DNA of 64,000 bases from Maniola hyperantus (lineage: Eukaryota; Arthropoda; Insecta; Lepidoptera; Nymphalidae), in contig NC_048538.1 of the NCBI RefSeq assembly GCF_902806685.2, positions 7,378,001 through 7,442,000 on the forward strand. Direction: 5' to 3'. The notes below the pieces were generated by a model. The model was not told the origin of the DNA and did not search any database. It worked only from the letters and a program-made list of their open reading frames with translations. The position numbers were made by a program, and so were the translations under genes. Below, in pieces: positions 41,301 through 56,300 of this stretch (position 1 is the first letter of the stretch; every line of letters begins with the position of its first letter).

Positions 41301-44300
41301 AGTGGGGACGCTACTATGACTATTTAATGTTTTTATTTATATCTCCTGTATGGTTAGGTCAGTACAATGTCTATAATCTACGCTTTAGTTTTTCAGTATT
41401 GTAATGAAACGAATTTTAAATCGTAAGAATAGTAATACTCCTATCTTATCTCGCATTTCTGAAATAATTGGTTTTAGTTTATGATTTTAAATTAGTAATC
41501 CAATGGATAATAATATTAATAGATTCTATAATCTATTAATCTACGGTTACATCGTTATCGTTTTGTTGAAGATTCTCATAGAAATATTACAATATGTACC
41601 TAAATAACTTGATGTAAAATAAGCAAGATTTTAATTAAATTTGTTTCCATGTACCTTTGCGTCAGTTGATAAGACGGACATGTATCTCATTAAGTTTAAG
41701 TACTTAAAAAACAAATGTAATTTAATATTGGGACTGAAAATATACCTTAATAATATTTACGCCGGCTCCACACGTTGGCCCTAACACTGTTCGCCTGTTC
41801 GCAACGTGTGGACCGGGAAATTAGCTTTGCTAAAGTTGGGGCCAATGCTAATTACCCTATCCACACGTTGGGCGAACAGTGTTATGGCCAGTGTTGGGGC
41901 CAACGTGTGGAGCCGGCGTTAGACGATCGCTGTGTGGATAGATGTACTTGTAGTATGTGTGTTTAAGCTTAAATTGTTTACAGATATATCATTGTTAGGT
42001 ACTATGGAAATTAAAAAGATAAAACTGCGTTTATTAAAAATTACATGCTCAAGTTTTACACTTGAACATATTGTTTTAATTTTCGTTATCCTCTTACGAT
42101 ATTTACTCTTTGGTGTTTGCAATGACAGTGTCAATATTATGAAGAAGAAAATGCAATAGGTACAGTTTAAATATTTACTTTACCAGAGTGGACGTAGAAT
42201 CTAACGAATGTTTGCACATTATTGTATCTAATAGATACTTATTATATTATGTATATTATAGGAAAGCTTAGATAATATTTGTTTAATCAGATTACCTATG
42301 ACCGTTATTTAAAAACGCAAGCTGTAAATCCTCAAAACGAATAGAATGCATACATTTTGAGAACGCACTCGCCATACCTATTTGCTCTGTGTGTCATGTT
42401 AAAAGTACAATTTTTAACCCTTAATCTAAAGGTAAACCGTACCTTTGACATGTCAGTTGAGTGTTGACACAGAGCAAATAGGTATGGCGAGTGGGTTCTC
42501 TAAATGTATGCAATATACTTATTTAAAATCATGTTCAACGTTTTTGTACTTATCTACAAACTGACAAGTTACAATGAATACAAAATATACCTAATCGTCT
42601 GTAAATGAAGGTCAACATAATTATAGTACCTAATGTGTGCAGTGACCTCCAAACAATCACTAGTTAGCTAGCTTTTTTGGTAATACCACAGAATATTTAA
42701 TAGGACCTACCTTTGTGGTTTAAGACCTTTTACCTTTCGTATTACTTTAAAGCTAATAAAATGAAAGTAAAATATTTAATTAAAATAGCGTCGAGAATGT
42801 AATTTTCAATGCGCACATGCATCATACAACGTTTCACAATATATTTGTGAGTAAAAACAGTAAAAAATTTGGTATAAGTTAAACCCATACAAGTTTCATG
42901 TGGCGGCCATTATATTTCCGCACTAGTGTTAATGTTTGATGAAGTTATGGACTAAAATAGATAAAAAAATTATGCCGTATTCCGATGAATCCCAATTTTT
43001 TCGGGATAAAAACTACCCTAATATGTCAACCCGGAGTATCAGCTACCACTGTACCTACCAAATTTCATTTAAATCCGTTCAGTAGTTTTCACGTGATGCG
43101 TGCACATACAGACAGACAAAAATTAAAAAAAAATGTTTTTGTGACCATATAGATAATGTTTCCTCCAATTAAAATTTTTTCAAAATATATATTTTAATGT
43201 AAGTACAAAAATCGTCCAGTTAAGGTTTGTACGCACCTGAGCGCCGCGGCGCGGCGCTTCAGTCCGACTGCAGAACGCGTCACCTCAGGCCGCTCGACGG
43301 TGCCTACCGCACTACAACTTCAGTACGCGGCAGCTCGCGTCACTTGCGCGTCACTTTTATACCCGTTCGCGTACGAGCAACAACGTCGCAAGATGAGCGA
43401 CAGTGAAGAGGATTTGATGAAAAAATTGCAACTAGATGATGCCTGCGACTTCGTCCGCGTGGATTTAGATTTTTTCTATAGGTGAACACATTTCCGGGAA
43501 TTACCTACTCGTACCTATATACCTGAGATAGATTATACCCTGTAGGATAAAAGTAGCCTATGTGTACCTACACATAGGCTAGTTTTATCCCGAAAATCAA
43601 AAAGTTCCCAAGGGATTTTTAAAAAACCTATATCTACGCGAACGAAGTTGCGGGCATCAGCTAGTCCCTTAGGTTTTGTGGAAATTACATTAGAAAAAGC
43701 ATTTTCGCAAAATGTCTTTGTTTTATGTGCAATAGAATATATAAAATAGGCAGGTAAACACAGGTACATATTATATCTAAATACCTATATAAAAGAAAAA
43801 GGTGACTGACTGACTGACTGACTGACTGATCTATCAACGCACAGCTCAAACTACTTGACGGATCGGGCTAAAATTTGGCATGCTGGCTAGCTAACTAGCT
43901 ATTATGACGTAGACATCCGCTAAAAAGGGATTTATGAAAATTCAACCCCTAAGGGGGTAAAATAGGGGTTCGAAATTTGTCCACGCGGACGACGTCGCCG
44001 GCGTAAGCTAGTATAATATAAACACAAGTACAACAATAGGTTATTAGGCATATTTCCGAAACTATTAATTCTACCTAGATGAAGTAGGTAGGTATAATAT
44101 GTACATAATATATTTTAGTTATTTAATCAGGATTATTTTTACCATTGATGTTTTCTCATAACGCTCGGAGAGACATTTATTCATTTAGACACTGGGAAGG
44201 GGGGAAGCCGACATTCTAGGGGTTGGGACTTTTGAGGATATACCTACTTCTAAGAGCATGAGGAACACGTCATGTGCCAAAAATTAAACCTACGTTATTT

Positions 44301-47300
44301 ATTTTGAGGTCTATCTTGCCTATTCTTGCCTGCACTGTAAATACCTAACAAGATGCGCGTGTATCTTATTCGAGCGACGTACGCATACTGAAGCGCCGCG
44401 CCGCGCCGCTGGGTATGTCGCACTAGCGTCACTGCACTGCGCGTCGCTTCGCTGCGCTTCAAAATATTCTCTCCAGCCGTGCCGCGCGACAACGCGCGGT
44501 GAAGCGCTGTGCAGCGCCGCTCTAGTGCGATATGCGCCATACAAAATGATAGAAATGATATTTTGACGCTCTGTGCCGCGACGTGCAGCTCGCTGAAGCG
44601 CCGCGCCGCGCCGCTTAGGTGCGTACAAACCTTTACAGTTTTATTATAACTATAGATTGTGGGTGGTGTAGTAAGAGCCGCTTGACGCGAAATGTGTTAT
44701 AAATTATTTCGGCGCTCCTAAAATAAATGAAAGAAGTTAATGAAAGTAGTTTAAAATTCTTTATTTTCGCATGTTTTTAGGGTTACTTACCTCAAAAGGA
44801 AAAATGGAACCCTTATAGGATCACTTTGTTGTCTGTCTGTCTGTCTGTCTGTCTGTCAAGAAACCTACAGGGTACTTCCCGTTGACCTAGAATCATGAAA
44901 TTTGGCAGGTAGGTAGATCAGATCTTACAGCTGACATTTGGGGAAAAATCTGAAAACCGTGAATTTAGGGTTAGATCACACAAAAAAATTTAAATCGTGG
45001 TCATGAACTAACAATTAGTATTTTCAACTTTCATATTTTTATGCATCATAGTTTTTGAATTCTCGTGCAAAATGTCGAAAAAATACGACTGTAGTACGGA
45101 ACCCTCATTGCGCGAGCCTGACTCGCACTTGGCCGGTTTTTTACAATCGATTAGATTTTTTAAGAATAAAAACTGCGTAGTCAACTCGTTAGGTAATGAT
45201 TATTTTGCTATTATCATTAACCTGTTTATCAACTTAAAACCATGTAAAGTTCTGATTTCATTTACTTATCTGACTTGAACGATGACCTATGGATAGTTCA
45301 ACAGAAAACATTAATTTACTGTTTGGCGTATAGGTACCTCAATTTACTGCTTATTGCTTATCAGTAAATTACAAATTCCACCTAATAGCTAATAGCATCT
45401 TGTTTTGAATAGTAGATAATAAATAATCTGATTTATTTACTAACAAGACGCACGACTTAGGACAATATCCTTAGCGGGTTAACGCCCCTCGTATTTTATT
45501 GCGTCAAGTTACGAAATTTTCTAAACTGGTTCCGCCATTTGTCGCATTATCTATACTAATACTAATATTAAAAAGAGGAAAATTTTGTTTATAATTTGGA
45601 CTTTTTTCGTGATTTAACGATACCACCACGATATCAACGATGATTTTAAATTATCGATATATCGACCCATTTGCATAGGTCGTGGTTATGCAACTGAGTC
45701 GAAATATCCATAATTTAAAATCATCATATTAATCGTGGTACATGTAGCTGATACGTTACCCGCTATTTACCCTATGTGCTTTTTATGGCTTTTTCAAATG
45801 CCAATAAACGTAATGATTCTATTTTCGATTTTTATTGGCTAATCCAGAGCGCAATTTTCCTTATCTTTGGTCTACTTTCAGTTATAAATTTAAAATTTAT
45901 CCTTATGTATGTGTTATTCACGCATGTTCAACGTTTCGGATACAAACTGCTAAGGTGTTGCCCTGCTGGCGTCCGTGTTTCCTGCTACATATAAATGGAG
46001 TGACTTTAAAGCAAGAGTGCATAGGGACCTAGATATTTACGCTCCAACCCCACCATTGTTTTCAAGCATTAAAATTGTCGTCAAGCGCAAGTCTAATTTC
46101 AGTAAAAATAAATGTTCAAGAAACTTTTCCCCTACCGCTAATTATTCTGTACAGAATCTCTTAACTAAACTAAATTGACAGGTCTAAATCTGGTGTGCTA
46201 TCCTTTCTGCAGAGAGCATCATGAAAGGAAATAGCTCTATACATTTAGGCTAAGCATTTAGGCCTGTCATTTAAGGTTAGTTTGGAGATTGTGTACAAAA
46301 CAAAATTAGCCACATTATTTCATTGGATTAAATTCTTCTTAAACAAGTAGGTACAGACTTATCTAAACTCTTGTGTATTTTTTAAGGTTTTAGAACGTGA
46401 AGTACTCCAAGCAATGGATGAAGGCAATTTCATCGAGGAGTGTATGCACGTTTTTATAGACTTCTGCAATGAAACTACTGAGTACAAAAATTATATAGGT
46501 GAGACTAAAATCGCTAAATGCAGTACCCGACGGAAAATATTGTACATCGATCTTTAGAAAGAGATAGCGGTTTTGTAGAGCGTTGTCTCTGTCGTTGAGA
46601 CGAGAAACGTCACATAGGAATGAGTGACAGAGACAACGCTCTACGAAGCTGAAACCTCTTTCTAAAGGTCGATGAACAATATTTCTTGCCGGTTACTGTA
46701 CTAATGTTTGAAAACGCCTATCTTATATAACTGCAGAAATACGGTTCCGTGCTGATCTCGCAGATAAGGGTGGGATTATTTCAGTCCGTGCAAGTCAGAC
46801 ACACTGCCAGCAGCTAGAAGTCCGTATGGATTGTCCCTCTCCCGAAAAAAATTGAGTGCATGGGTGGTTCGAGTCGTCTACCTATAGTTTTACGATTAAT
46901 CCAGTTAAAATCACAAATCGTAAATATGGTTACATATTACGGAGTACGCTACACGCTCAGTATTTATTACGGTATTTGGATTGTATTGTAATTTTACAGG
47001 ATGCACGATACAGTAAGTATCGATGTATGCCAATGTGGATCAAAGATCGTGATTCAAATATTGCAATCCTGATCCCGATAAAATATTGAACGTGTAGCGC
47101 GCACCTTGAAGTCTTTCATTATAAAACCAATCTTTTATTTTGGTTTTAGAGCCAAATGTGCCTCTATCGGTATTAGAGCGAAGATCAGAATTAGAGGTCC
47201 GCGCAAACAAGAGCGGCGAAATGAACTTGTCGCCTTCCTTACAATTTCACAAGCCCCCGCCGACTGCGTCGCTCGTCGCAAGTCTAGCTGACGTTCTGCA

Positions 47301-50300
47301 TAATGTCACCACATATAAAAGTGCACCCGTGCAAGCATGGAATGAACGTGGTCTCTACAGAATATTGTTCAGGTAATATTTGAAGCTTGTTGTTTCAGTT
47401 AAGCACTGTTTATAAGAATACTATACGATGCCCGCAACTTCGTCCGCGTGGATTTAGAATTTTCCGAGCTACAAAAAGCCAATGTCCTTCCCTGGGATGT
47501 AACCTAACTCTGTACCAAATTTCATCAAAATCGGTTTAACTGTTGGGCCGTGAAAAGCTAGCAGACAGACAGACAGACAGATGCACTTTCGTATTTATAA
47601 TATTAGTATAGATCATGGCTAGTGGCAGATATATTATGGCGCGCACAAACTGCCATTCGTTGTACTTTCACAACCTCATCGCAGTTCTAGCTGACGTTCT
47701 GCTTAATGTCACCGCGCACCGTACTCGCTATAAATTATGGCTGTACCGCTCCCCTAGGAAATCGTAGATTTAGGAATGTGGTGCAGGACTGGTAACCAAT
47801 TTCAGGGTAATTGATTTACCTAACTGATTAAGTGCGCGCAAAACAAGTAGTCCAATCTAAAGTTGCAACATGACGATTATTTCAAAAAATAGTCCGTGGA
47901 ATTTCGACTACGTAGCTTGCGCAGGACATAGATTAAGGATTAAATACACAAACTTGGCTAAGATCTGTTTTTTTACAACGGGCAGTCATACGCCTTGTGT
48001 TTAGATTGAATTACTTGTTTTGCTTGCACTATATTATGTAAATCGTTATTCCTCTCGCACCGCACTCCAACTGCCTCAATTTAGCGGTCGGTCTATACAA
48101 GTGAATCTGTGTATCATAATTGAACATTGTGGCTAATTCTGTTGCTCACAATCACTAAACTAAAATGACAGATCTTAGTAAATTGCTATCCCTTTTACAA
48201 CTTGTCACAATTAGCCACAATGCGTATCAAACAATATGAAAATCCTTTATCAAAGCCCGGTCTAGTTAGCTGAAATGAATAACCCTCAGATTAATTAATT
48301 CTAAGGAATAACCATTTGCTGATAGCTTAGTATGCATCGTTGAAGCGTTCTTAAACATGTCTGATACCGATAACTTGATATTAGTCATTCAGGATTGAGT
48401 ATATTGAAGTGTAATACTGTTGTAATTAAAATTAGTTAGCTGATAATGTCTTTGTGTTTCTGTAATAAAGGAACACGTGGTTGATACGGTAATATGCATA
48501 CTATTTCCTTTGTTATCAAAAAGATATGAATTCTCTGGTTAAGTGGTCCGCACTGTGAACTTATTAGTGGGACGTTGCGATTTCGCTTTCCGGATATGAA
48601 AAAAAGGAGGATTCTTTTAATTCGACCTCAATCGTACCCTCAATTTTTTTCAAGATTTAATTTTACTTACCACTTTGTCCGTATGATTAATATGTATATG
48701 TATACTCATGCCAAATTAGAGCTTTCTTGTACTAATAGTCACTGAGGTCGGACGGACGGACATGGTGAAACTATAAGAGTTCTTTTTTTCTTCGGAACCC
48801 TAATAAAAATAAATAAATAAAAACAATTGAGAAAAAAAATAAAGTAAAAAAGTAGAGATTAAACTAATTACGAGACTCCACAGATTTTTGTGATTAAATT
48901 AGTTTAATCTCCACTTAATTTTTTGAATATGTTTCGAACAACTCAGCGTTAGTCTAAAAATGCCTTAGCCCAAGTCTCAGTCTTAAATGATCAGACCTTG
49001 CAATCCTATAGATCGATTTACACTGACATCAGAGTCGAAGAAACAATCTAAAATTTCACATAACAAATTGACCTACCTATATCTCATTACCAAGAATAAC
49101 TAGGACCGACCAACTGCGGGCACTTTTCAGAGAAATGCTTATAAAATAATATCTGGACCACCTATCGTAGTTCTGTAAACGGCATCTGGCTTTCTAAATA
49201 ATTTATCTTTCTGAAAGTAGGATATAAAAAAGCTCATATCTACAATCATAAAAACGGAAAGAATGCGATGAAATACTATTTTTTTTTGGAAGCATTATAT
49301 CTTCACTATGAAACTATTCATATTTTCATTGGAATTGACTAGAAAGGCATAAAATAAACTATTTTTTATATTTCAGTATTAATGTTGTCTAATAATATAC
49401 AAAAATAAAATATTGAAATCGAAAATGTGTCACTTCCTATTCAGTTTCGACACAAATTCGAATGACTATTTTTTTTAAGAATCCTAACCTTTGTGGTGTT
49501 ATATGTTAGAAATATTATTATAATTCTCTATCATAGAGATAGAATTATACTAATAATAATTCATCTAAGTTCTCTATGGTCAAAAGTTGTTCAGTCAAAA
49601 ATAAACTCTATCAATGAAAAAATCCAGTTTATAATCGTCTGGACTGGCCGCTGCCGCTTGAGGGGTTAAAATCATCAACATAGATGTCCACTGCAAGACA
49701 AATAGGCCTTTAAAAAGATGTAAAGTATACAAATAAATATTATTTTATTACAATTTGTAGATGTACGTGTTGGTGCCGCGGGTCGCCATCGGAGGTGTGT
49801 GCAGTGCGCGCGTCTTTGTGCCGCGCGCTGGCCGCAGCCGCATCGGTCAAGTGCGTAAGGAGCTCGCTGGCGGGCACCAAAGATTGCCTCTACAATCTAC
49901 TCCTCACGTTGACGCCTGATGAAAAAGGTGTTTATTGTAATGTCTTCGTCGTCAACTGATAGACGTCCACTACTAAACATAGGTCTATTGTATAGATTTC
50001 CACATGCTGTGGTCTAACGCCGCATGAATCCAGCGTCTCTCTGCAACTCGTTTAATGTCGTCTGTCCACCTAGTGGAGGATCTGCCAATGCTGCGCTTAC
50101 TAAGTTGGGACCCCAACTTCTATCGACTCTTCGAACTATACGCGGTAGAAAATAATGTACAACGACCTTTAGAAGGAGATCGCAGATTTGTAGTGCATTG
50201 TCTTTGTCGTTGAGACCGACAAACAACGCTCTACAAAGTCGGAATATCATTCTAAAGGCCGATGTATAATATTTTCTGCCGCGTACTCTATATACCTACC

Positions 50301-53300
50301 CTGCCCATTGTCATTTCAGCTTCGCAACCCTCGTTGATTTTACTCGGGTTCTTTTTGTACGGATCTCCTAATTAGGAGGCAGGGCCTCACGCGAGTCTGT
50401 CATTACTACGTGTTTGTTAATAAATAATAAAGATTATTCATTTAATTTCTGATTTGATCACGTAGATAAATTTTAATATGTGTGTGTTGCTAATCAAAAA
50501 CAGCATTCAAACCGGTATATCCGCCAGAACGCTACAATGGCACAGACAGACATAACGATCAAACTTATAAGTTGTAAACCCCTCTCTTTCAACAATTGAA
50601 AAAAGATATTTTTTGCGGCTTTAAAAATTTGTGGTCAAATGAAGTGGGCTGCGTATGCGCATTTGATTTGTTATTGGTGGAGACAGCATCGCTAGCGCAC
50701 AAGTGCTACAATAAAATAGAAATTACTCTGTTCGAGATTGCGTTGTTTGACAGTGGTAGATAAGCTTGTAACGAGACCATAGCCAGAGCATTTGCAAAGT
50801 TGTTGCCAGTTACTTTATCTAAATCTTCCTTAAGTGGATTATCTATAAATTCTGATTTCTGTTATCTTGACTGATATCGTCGTAGAAATCCTGACTGAAA
50901 ATGACACTGTTATAGTTTCATCTGTTTATTTGCACAAGACTCAATAACTGAAGTTTCAAATTCGAATACTTATCATAAGAGATAGTAATACCTGCAGATA
51001 CCTTATCTACTATAACTTACGTGACTACTATACGTGATATAACAAATAAATCTTTTTTTCAGAAGATTATGACCTAGAGTGGTTAGCGTCTCGAACGCAG
51101 GGTTTGTACCTACTCGCTGCGTTACTCCCAGAGAGGTCAGCGAGTGACGTTGTATGGTGGGAGTTGAAGAAGCACTCCACCCTTTTAGACCTACTGCTGT
51201 ACGCCCTAGAAAGTGAACACCATGGTAATATCATTCAACTATACTGTGGTAAAACTGTAATCCAAATTGTCTACTATATAGCAATAAAACTTGTAGTAGT
51301 TACTTTCCAATTGTAAAACTTGTGAAAGAAATGCAAGTGCTTTACCAGAGTCGACTTTTGCATGTTTTATTGCTATTAAATAGTTTTAAAGCTACTTGGG
51401 CCAAAATACAAGACAAATATTCCAAGTATTATTTTTGCAAAGAATAATTTATGGAAGAATAATTAAGTTCTTCTTTGGACACGTTTTAAGTTCAAAACAA
51501 AAAAAGCAGATTAATTGAGTAAAAAAAATGAAGCTTTGTATCCAAAAATAAAACTTTTTTACAGAACGTTATTTTTCTAATTTCATCTATACAAATGACT
51601 TCTGTTCTTACTTCTTACGGATTTTTTCTTTATTAACAGATATGCAAGAAACAGCGATGCACTGTCTAACACACCTAACGCGCTCTATACCACATAAAAG
51701 ATACAAAGATAATACTAAAGAAGAATCTTGTATTGACTTTCTAAACAATTTGAAGTCGCCATACAAAAGACAAACTGACAAATTCTCTGCTGGCGATAGC
51801 TCAAGGGCGGATTGTCAACCGGAGTATATGGTTGAGGAGATTTGTAAAGTGTTAATGAATTTTTATCGACAGTACATAGAAAATAAAAAGTGTCTATCTA
51901 GTCAAGGTAATGTAATTTGTAAACATAGGCATACTTACGTAACATATTAATTAACTATAACTTTTCCTCGCGATATCGCCGTGGATTTACGTATTCTAAA
52001 AATAGCGTGGAAACTCTTTAATTCCTAGAGATAAAAAGTAGCCTAAACTACTCTTTTCATAATTGTCTAGTTTCGAAAGTATCGTTAAAATCGGTTTAGT
52101 TTACACATCTTTTCCTTTTAGTCTTTTTTGTTGTGGTGCCCATTTAGTCATCACTTTAGCTCCTCTATTGGATGGAATGCTCCATCATCCACCTTAGACG
52201 TTGTTGGGATTTGCAATGTCTCACTTTCGTTTCCTCATTAATTAGTTGTTCTTGTGGATTGTGGAGTGTTCTTCCAGTAGCGTTAGCAAGAAGAAGATAA
52301 AGCCTCTAGCTTCTTCTCTAACTGGACTAAAGATATTGTGACTTACCTTTCTTTAAAAAAATACGGCTGGTAGATGGTAGTAACCTATGCGTGCGAAACT
52401 TGTTCTTGGATTAACATGGATACAATGTTTTCAGACGAGAAATGGGCGCTAGTGTGTTCATGTCTTTGTTCCGTGCTATGTATCAGTGCGCGCGCTCGTC
52501 TGTACTGCGTGCACAGACACTTCACCGGCACGCTGCTGCAATCGCTGCAGTCGCTTCGGGACACGCTCTCGTTGCATGGCAAACCCGTTGACGTCATCAG
52601 GAATGCCGATAACGTAAGTTGATTATTTTGAAGCAAAGATTTTTCTAAATAGATGTTAAGTGATTACCGCCACCCATGAACATTTGCAGCACCAGATTTT
52701 GAAAAAATTTTGAAAGTTGATTTTGTAGAGCGGGACATCATCATTATCATCATCATGATCAACCAATCGCCTGCTCACTACAGAGTACGGGTCTCCTCTC
52801 AGAGTGGGAAGGGTTTTGGCCATAGTCTACCACGCTGGCCAAGTGCGAATTGGCAGACTTCACATACCTTTGAGAACATTATAGAGAACTCTCAGGCATA
52901 CAGATTTCCTCACGACGTTTTCCTTCACCATTAAAGCAAGTGATATTTAATTATTAAAAACGCAAATCACTCCGAAATGTTAGATGTGCGTGCCCAGGAT
53001 TAAACCCTCGACTTCCGATTAGGAGGCAGATGTCCTAACAACTAGGCTATCACAGGAGGAGGATTTGCTCCTATATGTCAACTGACACGTCAAAAGTACG
53101 GTAAACTTTAACATGACAGTTGACACATAATAGAGCAAATTGTGGCGAGTCCTTTCTCAGAATGTGCGCGTGTTAAATAGTTTTATCCTTAATAATTTAA
53201 AGCAAACTTATTAATCCCTGAAACCATTCGGGAAGCTATTAATATAAATACGCTGGATCTGCGGTTCCTGACCTGTTTTTGAAGTACATTTTTGCTATTT

Positions 53301-56300
53301 TGGCACTGATAACAACAGTAAGCCTCAGAACTAAATGTTAGTGATGAGAGATCTGTCAACATAACGTCAGCACAAAGATCATTTGACATAAAGTGTCAAT
53401 TTTGATTCCCGGTACGCTCGGTGGGATGCTCTGAATTGGCATAAAAATAACTGTTACTTCGTTTGGTACACGTCTTCCAGCGTACTTGTATAATATGAAT
53501 TGTATAATATTTCATTGTTTTTTTATTGCCCGTTAATTAGACTGAAAAAACGTTTTTCCTATTTACAGGAACCTATACTTTTCACATTAAATTGGGTGCT
53601 CACATTGACGACATGCCTCATGTTAGAGTGTGCCGCAGCCAAGGAGCGGATTGCGGAAGACATGGCGACCTCGCTGATTCGTCTGTGGCCCTGGTGTATG
53701 ATTACTGAAACATTGAGAGACACCATCATGCGATTGCTGGTCACTTTTACTAATGAATGTCCTAGAGGTACCTCATATTAAAGACGTGGTTTCTGAAAAA
53801 TGTTCACCCACCCACTTGTAAATCTATTGAGTTATTATGAACAAACTGACACATACCACTTGAGTGATAAAACGATATGTCGCATCGCAAAATTTATCCG
53901 GATTGATATATGGGTCATTTTCAAACTTTGCGCAAGTAAAGTTGTCCTGCCTAAATACAGTATGCGGCAGAAAATAATGTACATCGACCTTTAAAAAGAG
54001 ACAGCGGTTTTGTCCCTGTCGTTAAGACCGACAAAACGTCACATAGATATGAGTGACAGAGACATCGCTCTGCGAAGTCGAAATCTCATTCTAAAGGTTA
54101 ACACATTATTTTCTGTTGCGTACTGTAAGTGATTTTACAGTTACTTCATTTTTGTTGTTGTTATTTGTGGTGTTGTATTTTGATTGATCAACTACATTCG
54201 CGATAAACTAGAATTATAATAATTGTCACACTGATTATCACATTTGAGTAAAATGCCTTGTACGTATTTGTGGTATTATTATAGTAACGCACGGTAACAC
54301 GGTTGCTTCATACAAAAAGTAACAAAGTGATCTACGCAAAATTTGAACAGAAAGAAGAAAATGATCTTTCAGGATTTTTTTTGCGATGTGACATTTCATT
54401 ATTTCCCTAATCATAGGTTGATTAATAATAAGGTTAATCCTGGTAACTAATCAGTTAATTCACAATAACTCAATTTTGTCTTGAATGTGTAAGCTAATAA
54501 TATGTATTGATAATTCTGAAAAATCGTTTTTAGCGTGGGCCAGTATGTGCAGCTGCGTTGGGGGCCGCAGTTTGCTGAACGAGATCTGTTCGCTCGTCAA
54601 CAAGGAAGCGGCGCGGCCGCGCCCGACGCCTGTCCTGCAGTTCAGTCTTAGGATACTGCGCCAGTGTTTGCTGCATCACCATTGCCGAACTATCATTATT
54701 AAGGTAACTAGATGATACCCGCTATTATTTCGTCCTCGTGAATTTAGGTTTTTAAAAACCCATATTAACACTGATTTCTCGATAAAAAGTAGCCTATGTC
54801 CATCTGGAATACAAGCTATCTTTGTACAAATTGGTTAAACAGACGTAGAAAAGAATATTTACATAAAAAACTTACCACTCAAAACGTATTACAAAAAATA
54901 CAAACTGTTCAAGTTGTCATTAATGGGCATAGTACCCAAATCACTTGTGATATTGCTGCGCTGAATGTATGGCTTTATTGTTGAGTTAGGGGCGCCAGGT
55001 GTCCAGTACCTGGTGCGTAGATCATGCTTTTGTGACCCGATGACCATGGGCTCCGAGTCTGAAACGCAACCGCCGCAAATTCGTAATCCTTACTAATAGC
55101 TGAGCATTTACGGACTATACTAGTTTTAATGAGTATTCATAAATAATGCATATATTTTATTCCAGAACGAGGTGCTGACCTGTATATGCAAGATGCGTGC
55201 GCGAGGCAACGGCTACGGTTCCACTGTCGCGAGCGAAGAGTGGGTGAAGCTGTGCGAGGCGATGGCGCGGCACGCGGACGGCGCGGCGGCAGTGCTGGGC
55301 GCGGCGGCGCTGCCCGCGCTGAAGCCCACGCCCGCGAGGCTTCTACCCGCGCTGGCGCACGCCGCGCATCACCACAGGCTGGCCTTCCTGCAGTCGCGTG
55401 AGTAGTAGTAGATCTAGTCACTCATCACGCGGACGGCGCGGCGGAAGTGCTGGGAGCGGCGGCACTGCTACGGCTTTTTTTTATGTGATGCATAATTATT
55501 ATTTACAAAATATCTCACCAAACTGGTGGCCCAATTTGTTGGCGACAACTATTTCCTACATTACTAAACTTAAGCTGACCCTGACTTAGACCAAGAATTG
55601 GTCACCGCTGCGCTTCGAGTGCAGGGGAAACCAATTCCTAATCTAAGATACGAAAATAAATTAAACAACATTGGCCCCGATGATTCTCTAGTCTCTCTCT
55701 AAACTAAATTTAGAGTATCTGCATCCTTTTCTTTTTACTAATGCTAAAAAAGGAACGGAACATGACTTATAGCACAATAGAAATTTAAAAAGTAGGTTCG
55801 CTACTGCGCGCTAAAATCACGGGTTTTACCATCAAAAAATTAAATTTAGAACTGTCAAACTGTGTCTGTCCTTTTCATATTACATTAGTAAGAAGAGCAT
55901 GCGAATACTCTAAAATTAGGTTGTGCTCAGAATCAGTGCCATTGTTTAGTCAGTTAAAGGTATTTCTTTAACTTCTTAGGGACCCCTTCACTGACCCTAT
56001 GTCTAGAAAGGATGAATTCGCTGCTAATCCTTTCGCGCAGATATTGCGTCTAGCTCAAGAGGCGTGCAACGCGCGAGCATTTGGGACATTGATACTAGGG
56101 TTTCCACTTTTCGTTTCGTTTTATCGTGCCATGTCATGTCATGAAGTCAATTAAATACTCATAAATAATAATAAAATGTTGTTTACACCAGCGGACCTCC
56201 TGGAACTACTTTCGGGCTGTCTCCTGACCGGCGACACCGCGGAGGTTGTCTCCGCCGCGAGGGCTGTGTGGGCGCTAGCTGCGAACAATCACAGGGTATG

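Noticed and set aside
44295..44628. Arg/Ala-rich minus ORFs
   Set aside because: Inside the GC-rich end of the Harbinger-like element; composition artefact.
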